Notes: generated from the letters alone by a model not told the origin. Shown: positions 14,428-23,453, counted from the first letter of the stretch. The stretch is 32,770 bases of DNA from Bacteroides sp. 224 (GCF_010500995.1 NZ_QVMK01000036.1:1-32770), one strand, 5' to 3'. Numbers and translations are program-made.

Positions 14428-15450
14428 ATGAATAAATTTATTATTTTATCTTCTATCCTTGTCACTTTTATATCTTGTAAGAAAGAAAAATCAAAAGAAA
14501 TAGAACGAGTCAATGCCTCTCCTCTAATTTTGGTTGATAGTTTGTTCGTTGATATGCCTGGCTCTCTTCTTGCTTATGAAGATGAATTGATTTGGAAAGA
14601 GCATTCAAGAAAAGATGGATTTATTCATGTTTTTGATAAAACGACAGGAAAAGAAAAAACATCATTTGGCAACTTTAAAGGAGAAATGGAAGAAATGATT
14701 ACTCCCCGAATAACAAAAGGGAATGATCGTGAATTGCTAATATATGACCTTAATAGTACTAAGGTATTGTATTTTCATTTAGATAGTGTTTTAAATGGGA
14801 ATAATACCCCATTCAATATAGTTTATATAGATGAAAACTCTGGTTATTATAACTTACTATTAATGAATAAAGATTCTTATTTAATGCTGGGTGAAAATAG
14901 TAGTAAGCCTTTTGTGTTCTTCGAAAATGGGGAGAAAACTTTTATGGGACATTATCCAATTGAAATATCTGATGCAATAGATAAAGGGAGCGTTCTTGAT
15001 GGAGCACTTTTTTATAATTTATACAATCATAGTTTGTTGTATACATTGAGAGAGATGTCTTACCTATCTTTATACGAGTATGATAATGGGATAATTAAAC
15101 AAAAATGGGAGAAGACATTCTGTAAAGTAAATTGCAAGATATCTCGTAACCGATTGAGGGCTGCTAAACCAGCGAAATATACTCCTTCTACAATTACCTT
15201 AACAAAGGATTATATTGTAACTGTTGAACAAGATTCTTTGAATGTAAAAAAATACCCAAAGAAAAAAGAAGAGATAAGGAAGTTCTCAAAAGCACCTAAT
15301 ACTCTTTTTGTTTATGATTATGATATGAACTTATTGAAAATTGTAGATGTAGATCTTCCTATTTTAAGATTGGCATCAGAAGGAAATAATAATGAAGTCT
15401 TTTTTATAGGAGTAAATCCGGAATTTTGTATTGGTAAGTGCATTTTATAG
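14428..15450 (+). CDS. TolB-like beta-propeller lipoprotein (second of a tandem pair)
   Basis: A 340-residue lipoprotein from the ATG at 14428, which starts a good lipoprotein signal (MNKFIILSSILVTFISC); the upstream in-frame GTG at 14398 overlaps the previous gene and is unlikely. It is a clear duplicate of the gene before it: MPGSLLAYEDELIWKEHS, FDKTTGKEKTSFGNF, MGHYPIEISDAI, YLSLYEYDNG, then TLFVYDYDMNLLKIVDVDLP and a C-terminal C-I-G-K-C-I-L. DNA identity is highest in the 3' part (around 14250-14310 against 15290-15350). The envelope-anchored propeller may recognise the neighbouring peptide; this is inference from the pairing. Confidence 0.78.
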   Translation: MNKFIILSSILVTFISCKKEKSKEIERVNASPLILVDSLFVDMPGSLLAYEDELIWKEHSRKDGFIHVFDKTTGKEKTSFGNFKGEMEEMITPRITKGNDRELLIYDLNSTKVLYFHLDSVLNGNNTPFNIVYIDENSGYYNLLLMNKDSYLMLGENSSKPFVFFENGEKTFMGHYPIEISDAIDKGSVLDGALFYNLYNHSLLYTLREMSYLSLYEYDNGIIKQKWEKTFCKVNCKISRNRLRAAKPAKYTPSTITLTKDYIVTVEQDSLNVKKYPKKKEEIRKFSKAPNTLFVYDYDMNLLKIVDVDLPILRLASEGNNNEVFFIGVNPEFCIGKCIL

Positions 15451-15591
15451 AAATGTTGACTTATTTGTATGAAGGCTATTTGTTAGTGTTAGTTTAAAAA
15501 AAGGAGGTGATTGGCATAGAACTCAAGTAAACTTGGATTTTTTGTTGATAGGGATAGAGTTATTTAATTTGTTTTAAATTGATAAATAATT

Positions 15592-15858
15592 ATGAAGAAA
15601 AATGTATTAAAAGTTGTTTTTTCGATGATGTTGTTTTTTTTTATAGGTTATAATGTGTATGTTTCACAAAAAGGTTCTTTATTGTCTGATTTGCTGTTGA
15701 ATAATGTAGAGGCTCTTGCTGATGATAAAGAAAGTGATGGGACATTGGGATGTTGGGCTACTATTTGTGATAAATCGTGTCGATTTGGGGATATAATATA
15801 TAGCTATACATCTGAAGAAGAATGTCCTTGTTCGCTTTGTACAGGAGATTGTGACTGA
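15592..15858 (+). CDS. NVEALA-family precursor with six-cysteine C-terminal peptide (second copy)
   Basis: An 88-residue precursor closely related to the one at 13003: MKKNVLKVVFSMMLFFFIGYNVYVSQ leader, SLLSDLLLN linker, NNVEALADDKES motif, then cysteines spaced C-x4-C-x3-C-x14-C-x-C-x2-C. An extra cysteine occurs near the end (TGDCD). The fixed spacing despite diverged loop residues (RFGDIIYSYTSEEE against VVGNVRYIYESSDD) indicates that the cysteines matter. The unit [NVEALA, propeller, propeller, NVEALA] looks like the result of local duplication. The start codon follows an A/T-rich leader without Shine-Dalgarno, as usual in this group. Confidence 0.85.
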   Translation: MKKNVLKVVFSMMLFFFIGYNVYVSQKGSLLSDLLLNNVEALADDKESDGTLGCWATICDKSCRFGDIIYSYTSEEECPCSLCTGDCD

Positions 15859-15996
15859 CTTAAAGGAGATTCTATATCCAATATTTAAGACTATTAAAAT
15901 GTAACAAGTAACAAATAGTAGTAACTATTGGAATGAGCTCTAAGGGGTATATTCTGGAAATTATTAAATTTATGTTTGAAGTAGAGAAGTTATTAG

Positions 15997-17613
15997 ATGC
16001 AGAAAATAATAAATAATGTATTGTTGGCTACAGGAGTATTATTTATGCTGTCTGTTATATTTTACATAAATACTGAAGTACCGATAGAGGAATTTACTGG
16101 ATATTTTAAGTGGATAGCTTATTCATCGTGTGCGTTTGTTGTTTGCTCCTTTTTTATTACTTTGATTAGCTTTAATAATAAAAATAATTTTTCAGCTATA
16201 CTGGTCTGGATAATCATCTTCTTAGGTGTCGTTGAATCAATTTGGGGGTTACATCAACTTTATGGTTATGTCATTTCTAATCACTCACTCTACTACCTAA
16301 CCGGTTCTTTCTTTAACCCAGGTCCTTACTCCGGATATTTAGCACTCATCCTTCCCCTTTGTCTAAATGAATACCTGAAAGTGAGTTCACTTACAGATAA
16401 ACATTGGAAGGATAAGGTTTGTTCTTATCTATCCGGAGGTATACTACTATTAATCATCTGCATCCTCCCCGCCGGCATGAGCCGTTCCGCCTGGATTGCA
16501 GCCATCATATCTTGTACCTTCGTATACGGAATACATCATAATTGGCTAAACAAACTGAATAATTACCGAAAGCACCAAACAAAGAAATTTATAACCCTAC
16601 TTTCCATTTTCATTATCATAACTTTCTTAGGAATCCTTTTATTATTCTCCTTCAAAAAGAACTCCGCTAACGGTCGTTTATTTATGTGGAAAATAACCAC
16701 TCAAGCCATTCTAAAAGAACCCCTCACCGGATATGGAACAGGAAGTTTCCCAAGAGTATACGGAGCCACCCAAGAACAATACTTTGCCAACGGAAACTAT
16801 TCCGAACAAGAAGAACTCGTTGCCGGCAGCCCCGAATACGCTTTCAATGAATACCTACATATAGCTTTGGAGTGGGGAATTCCTGTATTGATTATTCTAT
16901 TAACTTTTGTTGCCTTCTGTTTTTATAAAGGTCTTCAAAAGAAACGAATAGGTATATGTGGGGCTATTCTCTCTTTGTTAGTCTTTGCCTTTTCTTCGTA
17001 TCCATTTCAACTCCCTGCTTTTGTGGTTACTTTTGTTTTCCTATTAGCTGCTTGCCTGATAGATAAGAACGACTATGTATTACTACTTTTTGCTTTATTG
17101 ATAGGAGGAGTAGGAGTTTATCTTTTAAAAACGAATGTATATGAGGAATGCAAAAAGTGGACTAAGACCAAAATGCTTTATAATATGCATGCTTATCAAG
17201 CAGCAAAAAAGGAATATCAAGAACTTTATCCGGCTTTAAATAATCGTGCCGCATTTTTATTTGAATATGGGCATTGCCTCCATAAATTGAATGAATATGA
17301 AGAATCCACTATTATATTGTTAGAAGCGGCTAACTATAGTTGTGATCCCATGATCTTTAATATTATAGGTAAAAACTATCAAGCGCAACAGCAATATAAA
17401 GAGGCAGAGCACTGGTTTAAACGTTCTACTCATTTATTGCCGGGTAGAATATATCCTTATTATCTGTTGACAAAGCTTTATGCTGAGCCTGCGTTTAATG
17501 AACAAGATAAAATGAAAGAGATGGCAAAGATTGTGTTAACTAAGGAACCTAAAGTGCAGTCTACGGCTATTAAGGAGATGAGGAGAGAGGTGGAAAAATT
17601 ATTGAAGGAATAA
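15997..17613 (+). CDS. O-antigen ligase/polymerase-like membrane protein with TPR-like C-terminus
   Basis: A 538-residue polytopic membrane protein. Residues 1-375 contain about ten hydrophobic helices and the Wzy_C-type signature: LTGSFFNPGPYSGYLALILP, AGMSRSAWIAAI, then NGRLFMWKITTQAILKEPLTGYGTGSF and a long periplasmic loop ending EYLHIALEWGIPVL. Residues about 380-538 are helical repeats of TPR type (AAKKEYQELYP, YEESTIILLEAANYS, YKEAEHWFKRSTHL). Such proteins transfer or polymerise glycans on a lipid or protein acceptor in the periplasm; here the acceptor is unknown. Bases about 16280-16860 are distinctly richer in C on the coding strand than both ends of the gene. It is the last gene before the repeat element at 17619. 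Confidence 0.82.
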   Translation: MQKIINNVLLATGVLFMLSVIFYINTEVPIEEFTGYFKWIAYSSCAFVVCSFFITLISFNNKNNFSAILVWIIIFLGVVESIWGLHQLYGYVISNHSLYYLTGSFFNPGPYSGYLALILPLCLNEYLKVSSLTDKHWKDKVCSYLSGGILLLIICILPAGMSRSAWIAAIISCTFVYGIHHNWLNKLNNYRKHQTKKFITLLSIFIIITFLGILLLFSFKKNSANGRLFMWKITTQAILKEPLTGYGTGSFPRVYGATQEQYFANGNYSEQEELVAGSPEYAFNEYLHIALEWGIPVLIILLTFVAFCFYKGLQKKRIGICGAILSLLVFAFSSYPFQLPAFVVTFVFLLAACLIDKNDYVLLLFALLIGGVGVYLLKTNVYEECKKWTKTKMLYNMHAYQAAKKEYQELYPALNNRAAFLFEYGHCLHKLNEYEESTIILLEAANYSCDPMIFNIIGKNYQAQQQYKEAEHWFKRSTHLLPGRIYPYYLLTKLYAEPAFNEQDKMKEMAKIVLTKEPKVQSTAIKEMRREVEKLLKE

Positions 17614-17618
17614 CACCC

Positions 17619-17692
17619 GTAGAGACGCACGGCGTGCGTCTCAGATGCATATAACGATGACGAAATATGAGACGCACACCGTGCGTCTCTAC
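17619..17692. repeat. Nested inverted repeat (REP/MITE-like element)
   Basis: Two 24-base arms, 17619-17642 and 17669-17692, are inverted copies of each other with one mismatch. Each arm is itself palindromic (GAGACGCAC and GTGCGTCTC around a 3-base centre). The 26-base middle is AT-rich. GC content is far above that of the neighbours. It lies between the stop codon at 17613 and the adaptor start at 17709 and could fold as a cruciform or a long RNA hairpin that acts as a terminator or stabiliser. Confidence 0.85.
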
Positions 17693-17708
17693 AGATAAAA
17701 AACAAAAT

Positions 17709-18770
17709 ATGAAAAATTACTATCTCTTATTAATCATGCTGTTTCTCTTCTCTTGCTCCGCGGAAAAGAAAACAGAAAAAGCAGAAGAAACTGTTTCCAC
17801 GGTTCTTCCTGAAAAGAAAAGTGAAGTTACCGTTGTTACTTTGAAGAAACAGACTTTCAACCATGAATTAGTTAGCAACGGAAAGATTACAGCCAGAGGA
17901 GTAGCCGATCTTCGCTTTCAATCTTCGGAGATAGTAGCTCATATCTATGTGAAGAATGGCGATCGGGTAAGAAAAGGACAAAAGATAGCTGAACTTGATA
18001 AATTCCGATTAAGTAACAAGCTGACCCAATCCAAAGAGTCGATGGAGAAAGCCAAATTGGAATTGAAAGATGTATTAATAGGACAAGGTTACGGAATAGA
18101 CGATCCCAACAAGATACCCGAAGAAACCATGCAGCTGGCGAAGATCCGAAGTGGCTATGATCAAACTAAATCCCAGTATGAAATGGCACAATATGAATAT
18201 GATCGAGCTACTTTGATAGCCCCATTCGATGGGATAGTAGCCAACCTATTTGCCAAACCTCACAATATCCCCTCCACTTCGGAAGTGTTCTGTACCATTA
18301 TCGATTCGTATGGTATGGAAGTTGACTTTACAGTATTGGAGAGCGAACTGGCTTTAATCAAAAAAGGAGATAAGGTAGAGGTAACTCCCTATTCGGGACC
18401 CGCAACCAGATATGACGGAAGTATTACCGAGATAAATCCATTGGTAGACGATAAGGGAATAGTTCGCGTACGAGCCAAGATAAACGGGAATAGCAATCTC
18501 TTTACCGGAATGAATGTGCGAATCAGCGTGCATCGTTCATTAGGTGAGCAATTGGTAGTACCTAAGAGTGCGGTAGTGCTTCGCACCGGAAAGCAGGTAA
18601 TCTTTACATTGAAAGATGGCAAAGCTATGTGGAACTATGTACAAACCGGCTTGGAGAATGCAGAATACTACACACTTGTGGGAAGTGATTTGGAAGAAGG
18701 AGCCATTGTTATTGCAATGGGAAATGTGAATTTGGCGCATGAGGCACCGGTGAATGTGATTTACGATTAG
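17709..18770 (+). CDS. RND efflux periplasmic adaptor (membrane fusion protein), lipoprotein
   Basis: A 353-residue adaptor from the ATG at 17709, giving a lipoprotein signal (MKNYYLLLIMLFLFSCS); an upstream in-frame ATG at 17667 lies inside the repeat element and is rejected. Domains in order: lipoyl half (VAHIYVKNGDRVRKGQKIAELD), a coiled-coil hairpin (about residues 95-155), second lipoyl half (YDRATLIAPFDGIVANLFAKPHNIP), beta-barrel (MEVDFTVLESELALIKKGDKVEV) and a membrane-proximal part (FTGMNVRISVHRSLGEQLVVPKSAVVLRTGKQVIFTLKDG). It links an inner-membrane RND pump to the TolC-like channel. First gene of the efflux locus. Confidence 0.9.
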   Translation: MKNYYLLLIMLFLFSCSAEKKTEKAEETVSTVLPEKKSEVTVVTLKKQTFNHELVSNGKITARGVADLRFQSSEIVAHIYVKNGDRVRKGQKIAELDKFRLSNKLTQSKESMEKAKLELKDVLIGQGYGIDDPNKIPEETMQLAKIRSGYDQTKSQYEMAQYEYDRATLIAPFDGIVANLFAKPHNIPSTSEVFCTIIDSYGMEVDFTVLESELALIKKGDKVEVTPYSGPATRYDGSITEINPLVDDKGIVRVRAKINGNSNLFTGMNVRISVHRSLGEQLVVPKSAVVLRTGKQVIFTLKDGKAMWNYVQTGLENAEYYTLVGSDLEEGAIVIAMGNVNLAHEAPVNVIYD

Positions 18771-18883
18771 ACGATTTACGAATTACGATTAATAAATGTC
18801 TTTTTTAAATATAGCTGAACTTCTTACTATAAATTAAGTAAATCTAACTTCAATCGTCAATAGTAAATAGTCTAATCGTAAAT
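18759..18883. repeat. Inverted repeat flanking the adaptor-pump gap
   Basis: ATTTACGATTAGAC (18759-18772, overlapping the adaptor stop codon) is exactly inverted at 18870-18883, eight bases before the pump start codon. Related words (GATTTACG, AATTACGATTAA) recur beside the left arm. The 120-base gap contains no ORF. It may be a small non-coding repeat or a hairpin in the polycistronic mRNA. Confidence 0.7.
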
Positions 18884-18890
18884 AAAAAAT

Positions 18891-21800
18891 ATGATAAAAT
18901 TCCTAATACAACGCCCCATAGCCGTCCTCATGGCATTTACAGCCTGCTTTATTATTGGGCTGATTACTTATTCTGCCTTGCCGGTGTCGTTGCTTCCGGA
19001 TATTGCCATTCCGGAGATAACGGTTCAGGTATCTTCTGCCAATACATCGGCTCGTGAGTTGGAGAATACCGTTGTGAAACCCATTCGCCAGCAATTGATA
19101 CAGGTGACCCGGTTGCGCGATATGACCAGTGAAACCCGGGATGGTGCCGCAATTATTCGCTTAAGCTTTGATTATGGCACAAATACCGATCTGGCTTTTA
19201 TCGAAGTCAATGAGAAGATTGATGCATCCATGAATTATCTTCCTAAAGAAGCGGATCGACCAAAAGTAGTAAAGGCCAGTGCTACGGATATTCCGGTGTT
19301 CTACCTGAATCTGACTTTAAAGAATGATATTGTCTATCAGGATACCGATGAAAAAGCATTCCTGGATCTATGTGAATTTGCAGAATCAGTCATTAAACGG
19401 CGTATTGAACAATTGCCGGAAGTGGCTATGGTGGATGTTACAGGTCTGTTGGCCCGGCAGGTACAAATCATCCCCGATATGAATAAACTGGCTACACTGG
19501 ATTTGTCTATTTCAGATGTAGAATCTGCTCTGAACCAGAATAATGTGGAGCCGGGTAGTATGACGGTACGCGATGGCTATTACGAATATAATATTAAATT
19601 CTCTACGGTACTACGTACGGTGGAAGATATAGAAAACATCTATATAAATAAGAACGGACGGATTATACAGTTTAAAGACTTTTGTCGTGTCCATCTGGCA
19701 CCTGTACAGGAAAAAGGTGTGTCGGTTTCCAATGGTAAACGCGCGGTAACATTGGCTATTATTAAACAAGCCGATGAGAATATGGATAACCTGAAAGGTG
19801 CATTGGGAAAAACCATGAATCATTTCTCAAGGGCATATTCGGATATTGAATTCAACATCAGTAGAGATCAGACGGAATTGCTTGATTACACCATCTCCAA
19901 TTTGCAGCAAAACCTTTCTCTGGGATTTATCTTTATTTGTATTGTAGCAATCCTATTCTTAGGCGATGTAAAGTCTCCTTTTATTATTGGGTTGAGTATG
20001 GTGGTTTCTATTGTAATTTGCTTTTTGTTCTTCTACCTGTTTAAAATGTCGTTGAATATCATTTCACTGTCAGGATTGATACTGGCATTGGGGATGATGA
20101 TTGATAGCTCGATTATTGTAACCGAGAATATTTCACAGTACAGAGAAAGAGGGTATACCTTGCATAAAGCTTGTGTAGCGGGTACAAGCGAAGTAATAAC
20201 CCCTATGTTGAGTTCTTCCCTTACTACCATTGCTGTGTTTGTACCATTGATTTTTATGAGTGGTATTGCCGGAGCTATTTTCTTCGATCAGGCCTTTTCT
20301 GTAACCGTGGGACTGATTGTTTCGTATTTCACCGGAATCATGTTGCTTCCTGTATTGTATGCGTTGGTGTATTCATTTCGAATGCGAAGTAAGAAGCTCT
20401 TTGCGTTGAAAATCAATAATCCGTTTAAGGAGCATACTTTAGACGGATGGTATGATAGAGGAATAGATTGGGTGTTTAAGCATAAATTCATCTGTACTCT
20501 ATTTTGCCTGATATCTATCCCTCTGTGCGTATTTCTTTTTTCTTTTATCCGAAAAGAGCGGATGCCTGAGATCAGTCAGAACGAATTAATGGTACATATC
20601 GACTGGAATGAGAATATACATGTACACGAGAATCGAAACAGAGTATATAGCCTGTTTAAAACATTGGAAGGACGTTTTATAGAACATACGGCATCTATTG
20701 GTCAGCAAGACTTTTTGCTGAACAGAGAGCAGGAACTCTCTTCTTCGGAAGCGGAGTTATACTTTAGAACGAAATATACCGATGAAATAACTCCTTTACA
20801 GGAAGATGTACAAAAAACGCTATCGAAGCTTTATCCGAATGCAGTCTTCACCTTTTCACCTCCGGAAACTTTCTTTGAGAAGCTTTTTGTAACCGGAGAG
20901 GCGCAAGTAGTGGCCGAACTATATGCCCGAAACCGGGAACGGGCACCCGAAGCCGATGATCTGAAGACGTTGGAAGCAAGTATAACCGAGCAAACTGGAA
21001 ATATTCCCACTAAGATTGCCTTTGAGAATCAATTAAATATTCTGATTGATCAGGAGAAACTATTGCTTTATAATGTTTCTTACAATGAATTGTATCGAAC
21101 ACTAAAGACTGCTTTTAAAGAAAATAGTGTGGCAACTCTTCGCTCGTTTCAGCAATACTTGCCCATTGCCATTGCGGGAGAAGAAAAGACTGTTAATACC
21201 GTATTGCAGGAAACGCTGATACAGACGCAAGCTACTGGTAACAATAGGGTGAATTATATCCCTATCCGTGAATTGGTAACTATTGTTCCGTCGGAAGATT
21301 TGAAAAGTATTATGGCTGGAAAGAATGGAGAGTACATACCTTTCAGCTTTTATCAGGTAAAGGACGCTGAGCAGTTAATGACCGAAGTGAAAAGAATCAC
21401 AGAAGAGACAGGAGAGTGGGATACCCGTTTCTCAGGAAGTTTCTTTTCCAATAGAAAGATGCTGAATGAACTGGTGGTGATCCTGTTGGTGTCTGTGCTT
21501 CTGATGTATTTTATTCTGGCCGCTCAGTTTGAAAGCTTTCTGCAACCTCTGATCGTTTTAATAGAGATACCAATAGATGTCGCATTTGCATTATTGCTAC
21601 TTTGGTTGTGTGGGCATACGTTGAATTTAATGTCTGCCATTGGCTTGATTGTAACCTGTGGGATTATTATTAACGACTCTATATTAAAGTTGGATGCTAT
21701 TAATGAGTTGCGGAAGTCCGGCACTCCATTGATGGAAGCCATCCATACCGCAGGTAAAAGGCGCTTGCGACCGATTATTATGACATCGCTGACTACCATC

Positions 21801-21956
21801 TTTGCTATGGTTCCGTTGCTTTTCACTTCGGATATGGGATCGGAACTTCAGAAGCCGCTGTCTATTGCGATGATTGGTACCATGTCAATAGGAACACTGG
21901 TGAGCTTGTTTATTATTCCGTTGGTGTATTGGTTTATTTATAGAAAGAAAGGATGA
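18891..21956 (+). CDS. RND-family efflux permease (AcrB-like)
   Basis: A 1021-residue inner-membrane pump. The N-terminus IKFLIQRPIAVLMAF is typical. The first half has DIAIPEITVQVSSANTSARELENTVVKPIRQQL and then GFIFICIVAILFLGDVKSPFIIGLSMVVSI. Transmembrane helix 4 reads GLILALGMMIDSSIIVTENI, with a single acidic residue (D405) where AcrB has the Asp-Asp pair. The second half has YFILAAQFESFLQPLIVLIEIP and MSAIGLIVTCGIIINDSILKLDAIN, then RRLRPIIMTSLTTIFAMVPLLF. It is driven by an ion gradient. The substrate cannot be read from the sequence. The stop is 3 bases before the TolC-like gene. Confidence 0.92.
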   Translation: MIKFLIQRPIAVLMAFTACFIIGLITYSALPVSLLPDIAIPEITVQVSSANTSARELENTVVKPIRQQLIQVTRLRDMTSETRDGAAIIRLSFDYGTNTDLAFIEVNEKIDASMNYLPKEADRPKVVKASATDIPVFYLNLTLKNDIVYQDTDEKAFLDLCEFAESVIKRRIEQLPEVAMVDVTGLLARQVQIIPDMNKLATLDLSISDVESALNQNNVEPGSMTVRDGYYEYNIKFSTVLRTVEDIENIYINKNGRIIQFKDFCRVHLAPVQEKGVSVSNGKRAVTLAIIKQADENMDNLKGALGKTMNHFSRAYSDIEFNISRDQTELLDYTISNLQQNLSLGFIFICIVAILFLGDVKSPFIIGLSMVVSIVICFLFFYLFKMSLNIISLSGLILALGMMIDSSIIVTENISQYRERGYTLHKACVAGTSEVITPMLSSSLTTIAVFVPLIFMSGIAGAIFFDQAFSVTVGLIVSYFTGIMLLPVLYALVYSFRMRSKKLFALKINNPFKEHTLDGWYDRGIDWVFKHKFICTLFCLISIPLCVFLFSFIRKERMPEISQNELMVHIDWNENIHVHENRNRVYSLFKTLEGRFIEHTASIGQQDFLLNREQELSSSEAELYFRTKYTDEITPLQEDVQKTLSKLYPNAVFTFSPPETFFEKLFVTGEAQVVAELYARNRERAPEADDLKTLEASITEQTGNIPTKIAFENQLNILIDQEKLLLYNVSYNELYRTLKTAFKENSVATLRSFQQYLPIAIAGEEKTVNTVLQETLIQTQATGNNRVNYIPIRELVTIVPSEDLKSIMAGKNGEYIPFSFYQVKDAEQLMTEVKRITEETGEWDTRFSGSFFSNRKMLNELVVILLVSVLLMYFILAAQFESFLQPLIVLIEIPIDVAFALLLLWLCGHTLNLMSAIGLIVTCGIIINDSILKLDAINELRKSGTPLMEAIHTAGKRRLRPIIMTSLTTIFAMVPLLFTSDMGSELQKPLSIAMIGTMSIGTLVSLFIIPLVYWFIYRKKG

Positions 21957-21959
21957 AAG

Positions 21960-23441
21960 ATGCATAAATACATAATTATTCTATATCTGCTTATTGCTTT
22001 ACCGCTATCTGCCCAGCAAAAAGTAAAGCTCAGCTTACAACAAACAATTGCTTTAGCCAACGATAGTTCGTTGGAATCTTTTCGTATGGCTAATCTCTAT
22101 CTGGCAAGTTATTGGGAGTTTCGTACCTATAAGGCGAATCGTTTACCAAGCTTAACGTTGGCGATGACTCCTGCCGACTATAAACGAAATATTACTAAAA
22201 GCTATAATTCGGTTTTGAATGCAGATATTTATCGTAGGCAGCAAAACTTTAACGCGTATGGAAATTTGGCTGTTGAACAGAATCTGGATGTAACCGGGGG
22301 TACGTTTTACTTAGATACGGAATTGGGATATATGCAGAATTTTGGTGAAAATAAGAAAACCGAATATACAAGTGTACCTATCCGTATAGGATATAAGCAG
22401 AGCCTGATAGGCTATAATTCGTTTAAATGGGAAAAGAAAATAGAACCTTTGAAGTACGAAAAAGCCAAGAAAGAATTTATTTATAATGCTGAAAAAGTAT
22501 CCGAACAAGCTACTACCTATTTCTTTGCCTTAGCTATGGCACAGGCGGAATATAAATTGGCGCAAGATAATGTGCTTTCCAGTGATACACTTTATCGTTT
22601 AGGATTACAGCGACATAAGATAGCTGCTATTTCACAAGCCGATTTATTGACCTTAAAGTTAGGACATGTAAATGCCCGGAATACCTTACAGAATGCAGCT
22701 ATTTCATTAAAACGAGCTATGTTTTCATTGGCTTCTTACTTAGATCTCGATAAACATACAGAGATTGAATTGGATATTCCGGCACGTCCTCGCGATATGA
22801 GTATACCTGCTGATAGAGCCATTCTATTAGCACGAGAGAACAATCCGCAGTTTCTGGGATTGGAGCAAAATATTTTAGAAGCCGAAAGGAATGTAGATAA
22901 AACCTATAAAGAGTCTCGTTTCAATGCCAGTGTAAATGCTAGTATTGGCTTTAATCAATCAGACAAACGTTTAATTAATACCTATCAGGACTTAATGCGT
23001 CAGGAACTTATCTCCTTAAAAATAAGTATTCCGTTGGTAGATTGGGGAGTGCGCAAAGGCAAACATAACATGGCACGAAACAACCTGAATGTAGTAAAGA
23101 TAGCCTCCCGCCAAAGTGAAGTCAGCTTGGAAGAAGAAGTGATAATGACAGTCAATGACTTTAATATTCAGCAAGACCTGATAGCCAGTGCCGAAGAAGC
23201 ATTGGATTTAGCTATCCTGGCTTACAATGAAACCCATCAACGGTTTGTCATTGGAAAAACGGATGTCAACAGTTTGACACTTTCCCTGAATCGCCAGCAG
23301 GAAGCGCAACGAAATTATATATCTGCCTTAAAGAATTATTGGTTGAATTATTATAAAATAAGGAGGCTCACGCTGCACGATTTTGAATTTGATTTTTCTC
23401 TATCCGATAAATTCGATTACAGTTTACAAAGAGGACAATAA
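21960..23441 (+). CDS. TolC-family outer-membrane channel
   Basis: A 493-residue protein with signal peptide (MHKYIIILYLLIALPLSAQ) and the two repeated halves of outer-membrane efflux proteins: LSLQQTIALANDSSLESFRMANLYLASY with RLPSLTLAMTP in the first, and ILLARENNPQFLGLEQNILEAERNVDKTYKESRFNASVNASIGF followed by SLKISIPLVDWGVRKGKHNMARN in the second. Long helices between them form the periplasmic tunnel. Placed between two RND permease genes with 3- and 12-base gaps, so it should be the exit duct for one or both. Confidence 0.92.
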   Translation: MHKYIIILYLLIALPLSAQQKVKLSLQQTIALANDSSLESFRMANLYLASYWEFRTYKANRLPSLTLAMTPADYKRNITKSYNSVLNADIYRRQQNFNAYGNLAVEQNLDVTGGTFYLDTELGYMQNFGENKKTEYTSVPIRIGYKQSLIGYNSFKWEKKIEPLKYEKAKKEFIYNAEKVSEQATTYFFALAMAQAEYKLAQDNVLSSDTLYRLGLQRHKIAAISQADLLTLKLGHVNARNTLQNAAISLKRAMFSLASYLDLDKHTEIELDIPARPRDMSIPADRAILLARENNPQFLGLEQNILEAERNVDKTYKESRFNASVNASIGFNQSDKRLINTYQDLMRQELISLKISIPLVDWGVRKGKHNMARNNLNVVKIASRQSEVSLEEEVIMTVNDFNIQQDLIASAEEALDLAILAYNETHQRFVIGKTDVNSLTLSLNRQQEAQRNYISALKNYWLNYYKIRRLTLHDFEFDFSLSDKFDYSLQRGQ

Positions 23442-23453
23442 AAGAAAACAAAT

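Noticed and set aside
15520..15540. CAAGTAAACTTG as a terminator or second small-RNA hairpin near 15530
   Set aside because: The loop would be too small for the full palindrome. No TAnnTTTG box matches the one at 12906, so the second copy of the region does not support a small RNA.
17667..17708. Upstream ATG at 17667 as the adaptor start
   Set aside because: It lies inside the inverted repeat and would put a polar, Cys-containing peptide before a complete lipoprotein signal that starts at 17709.
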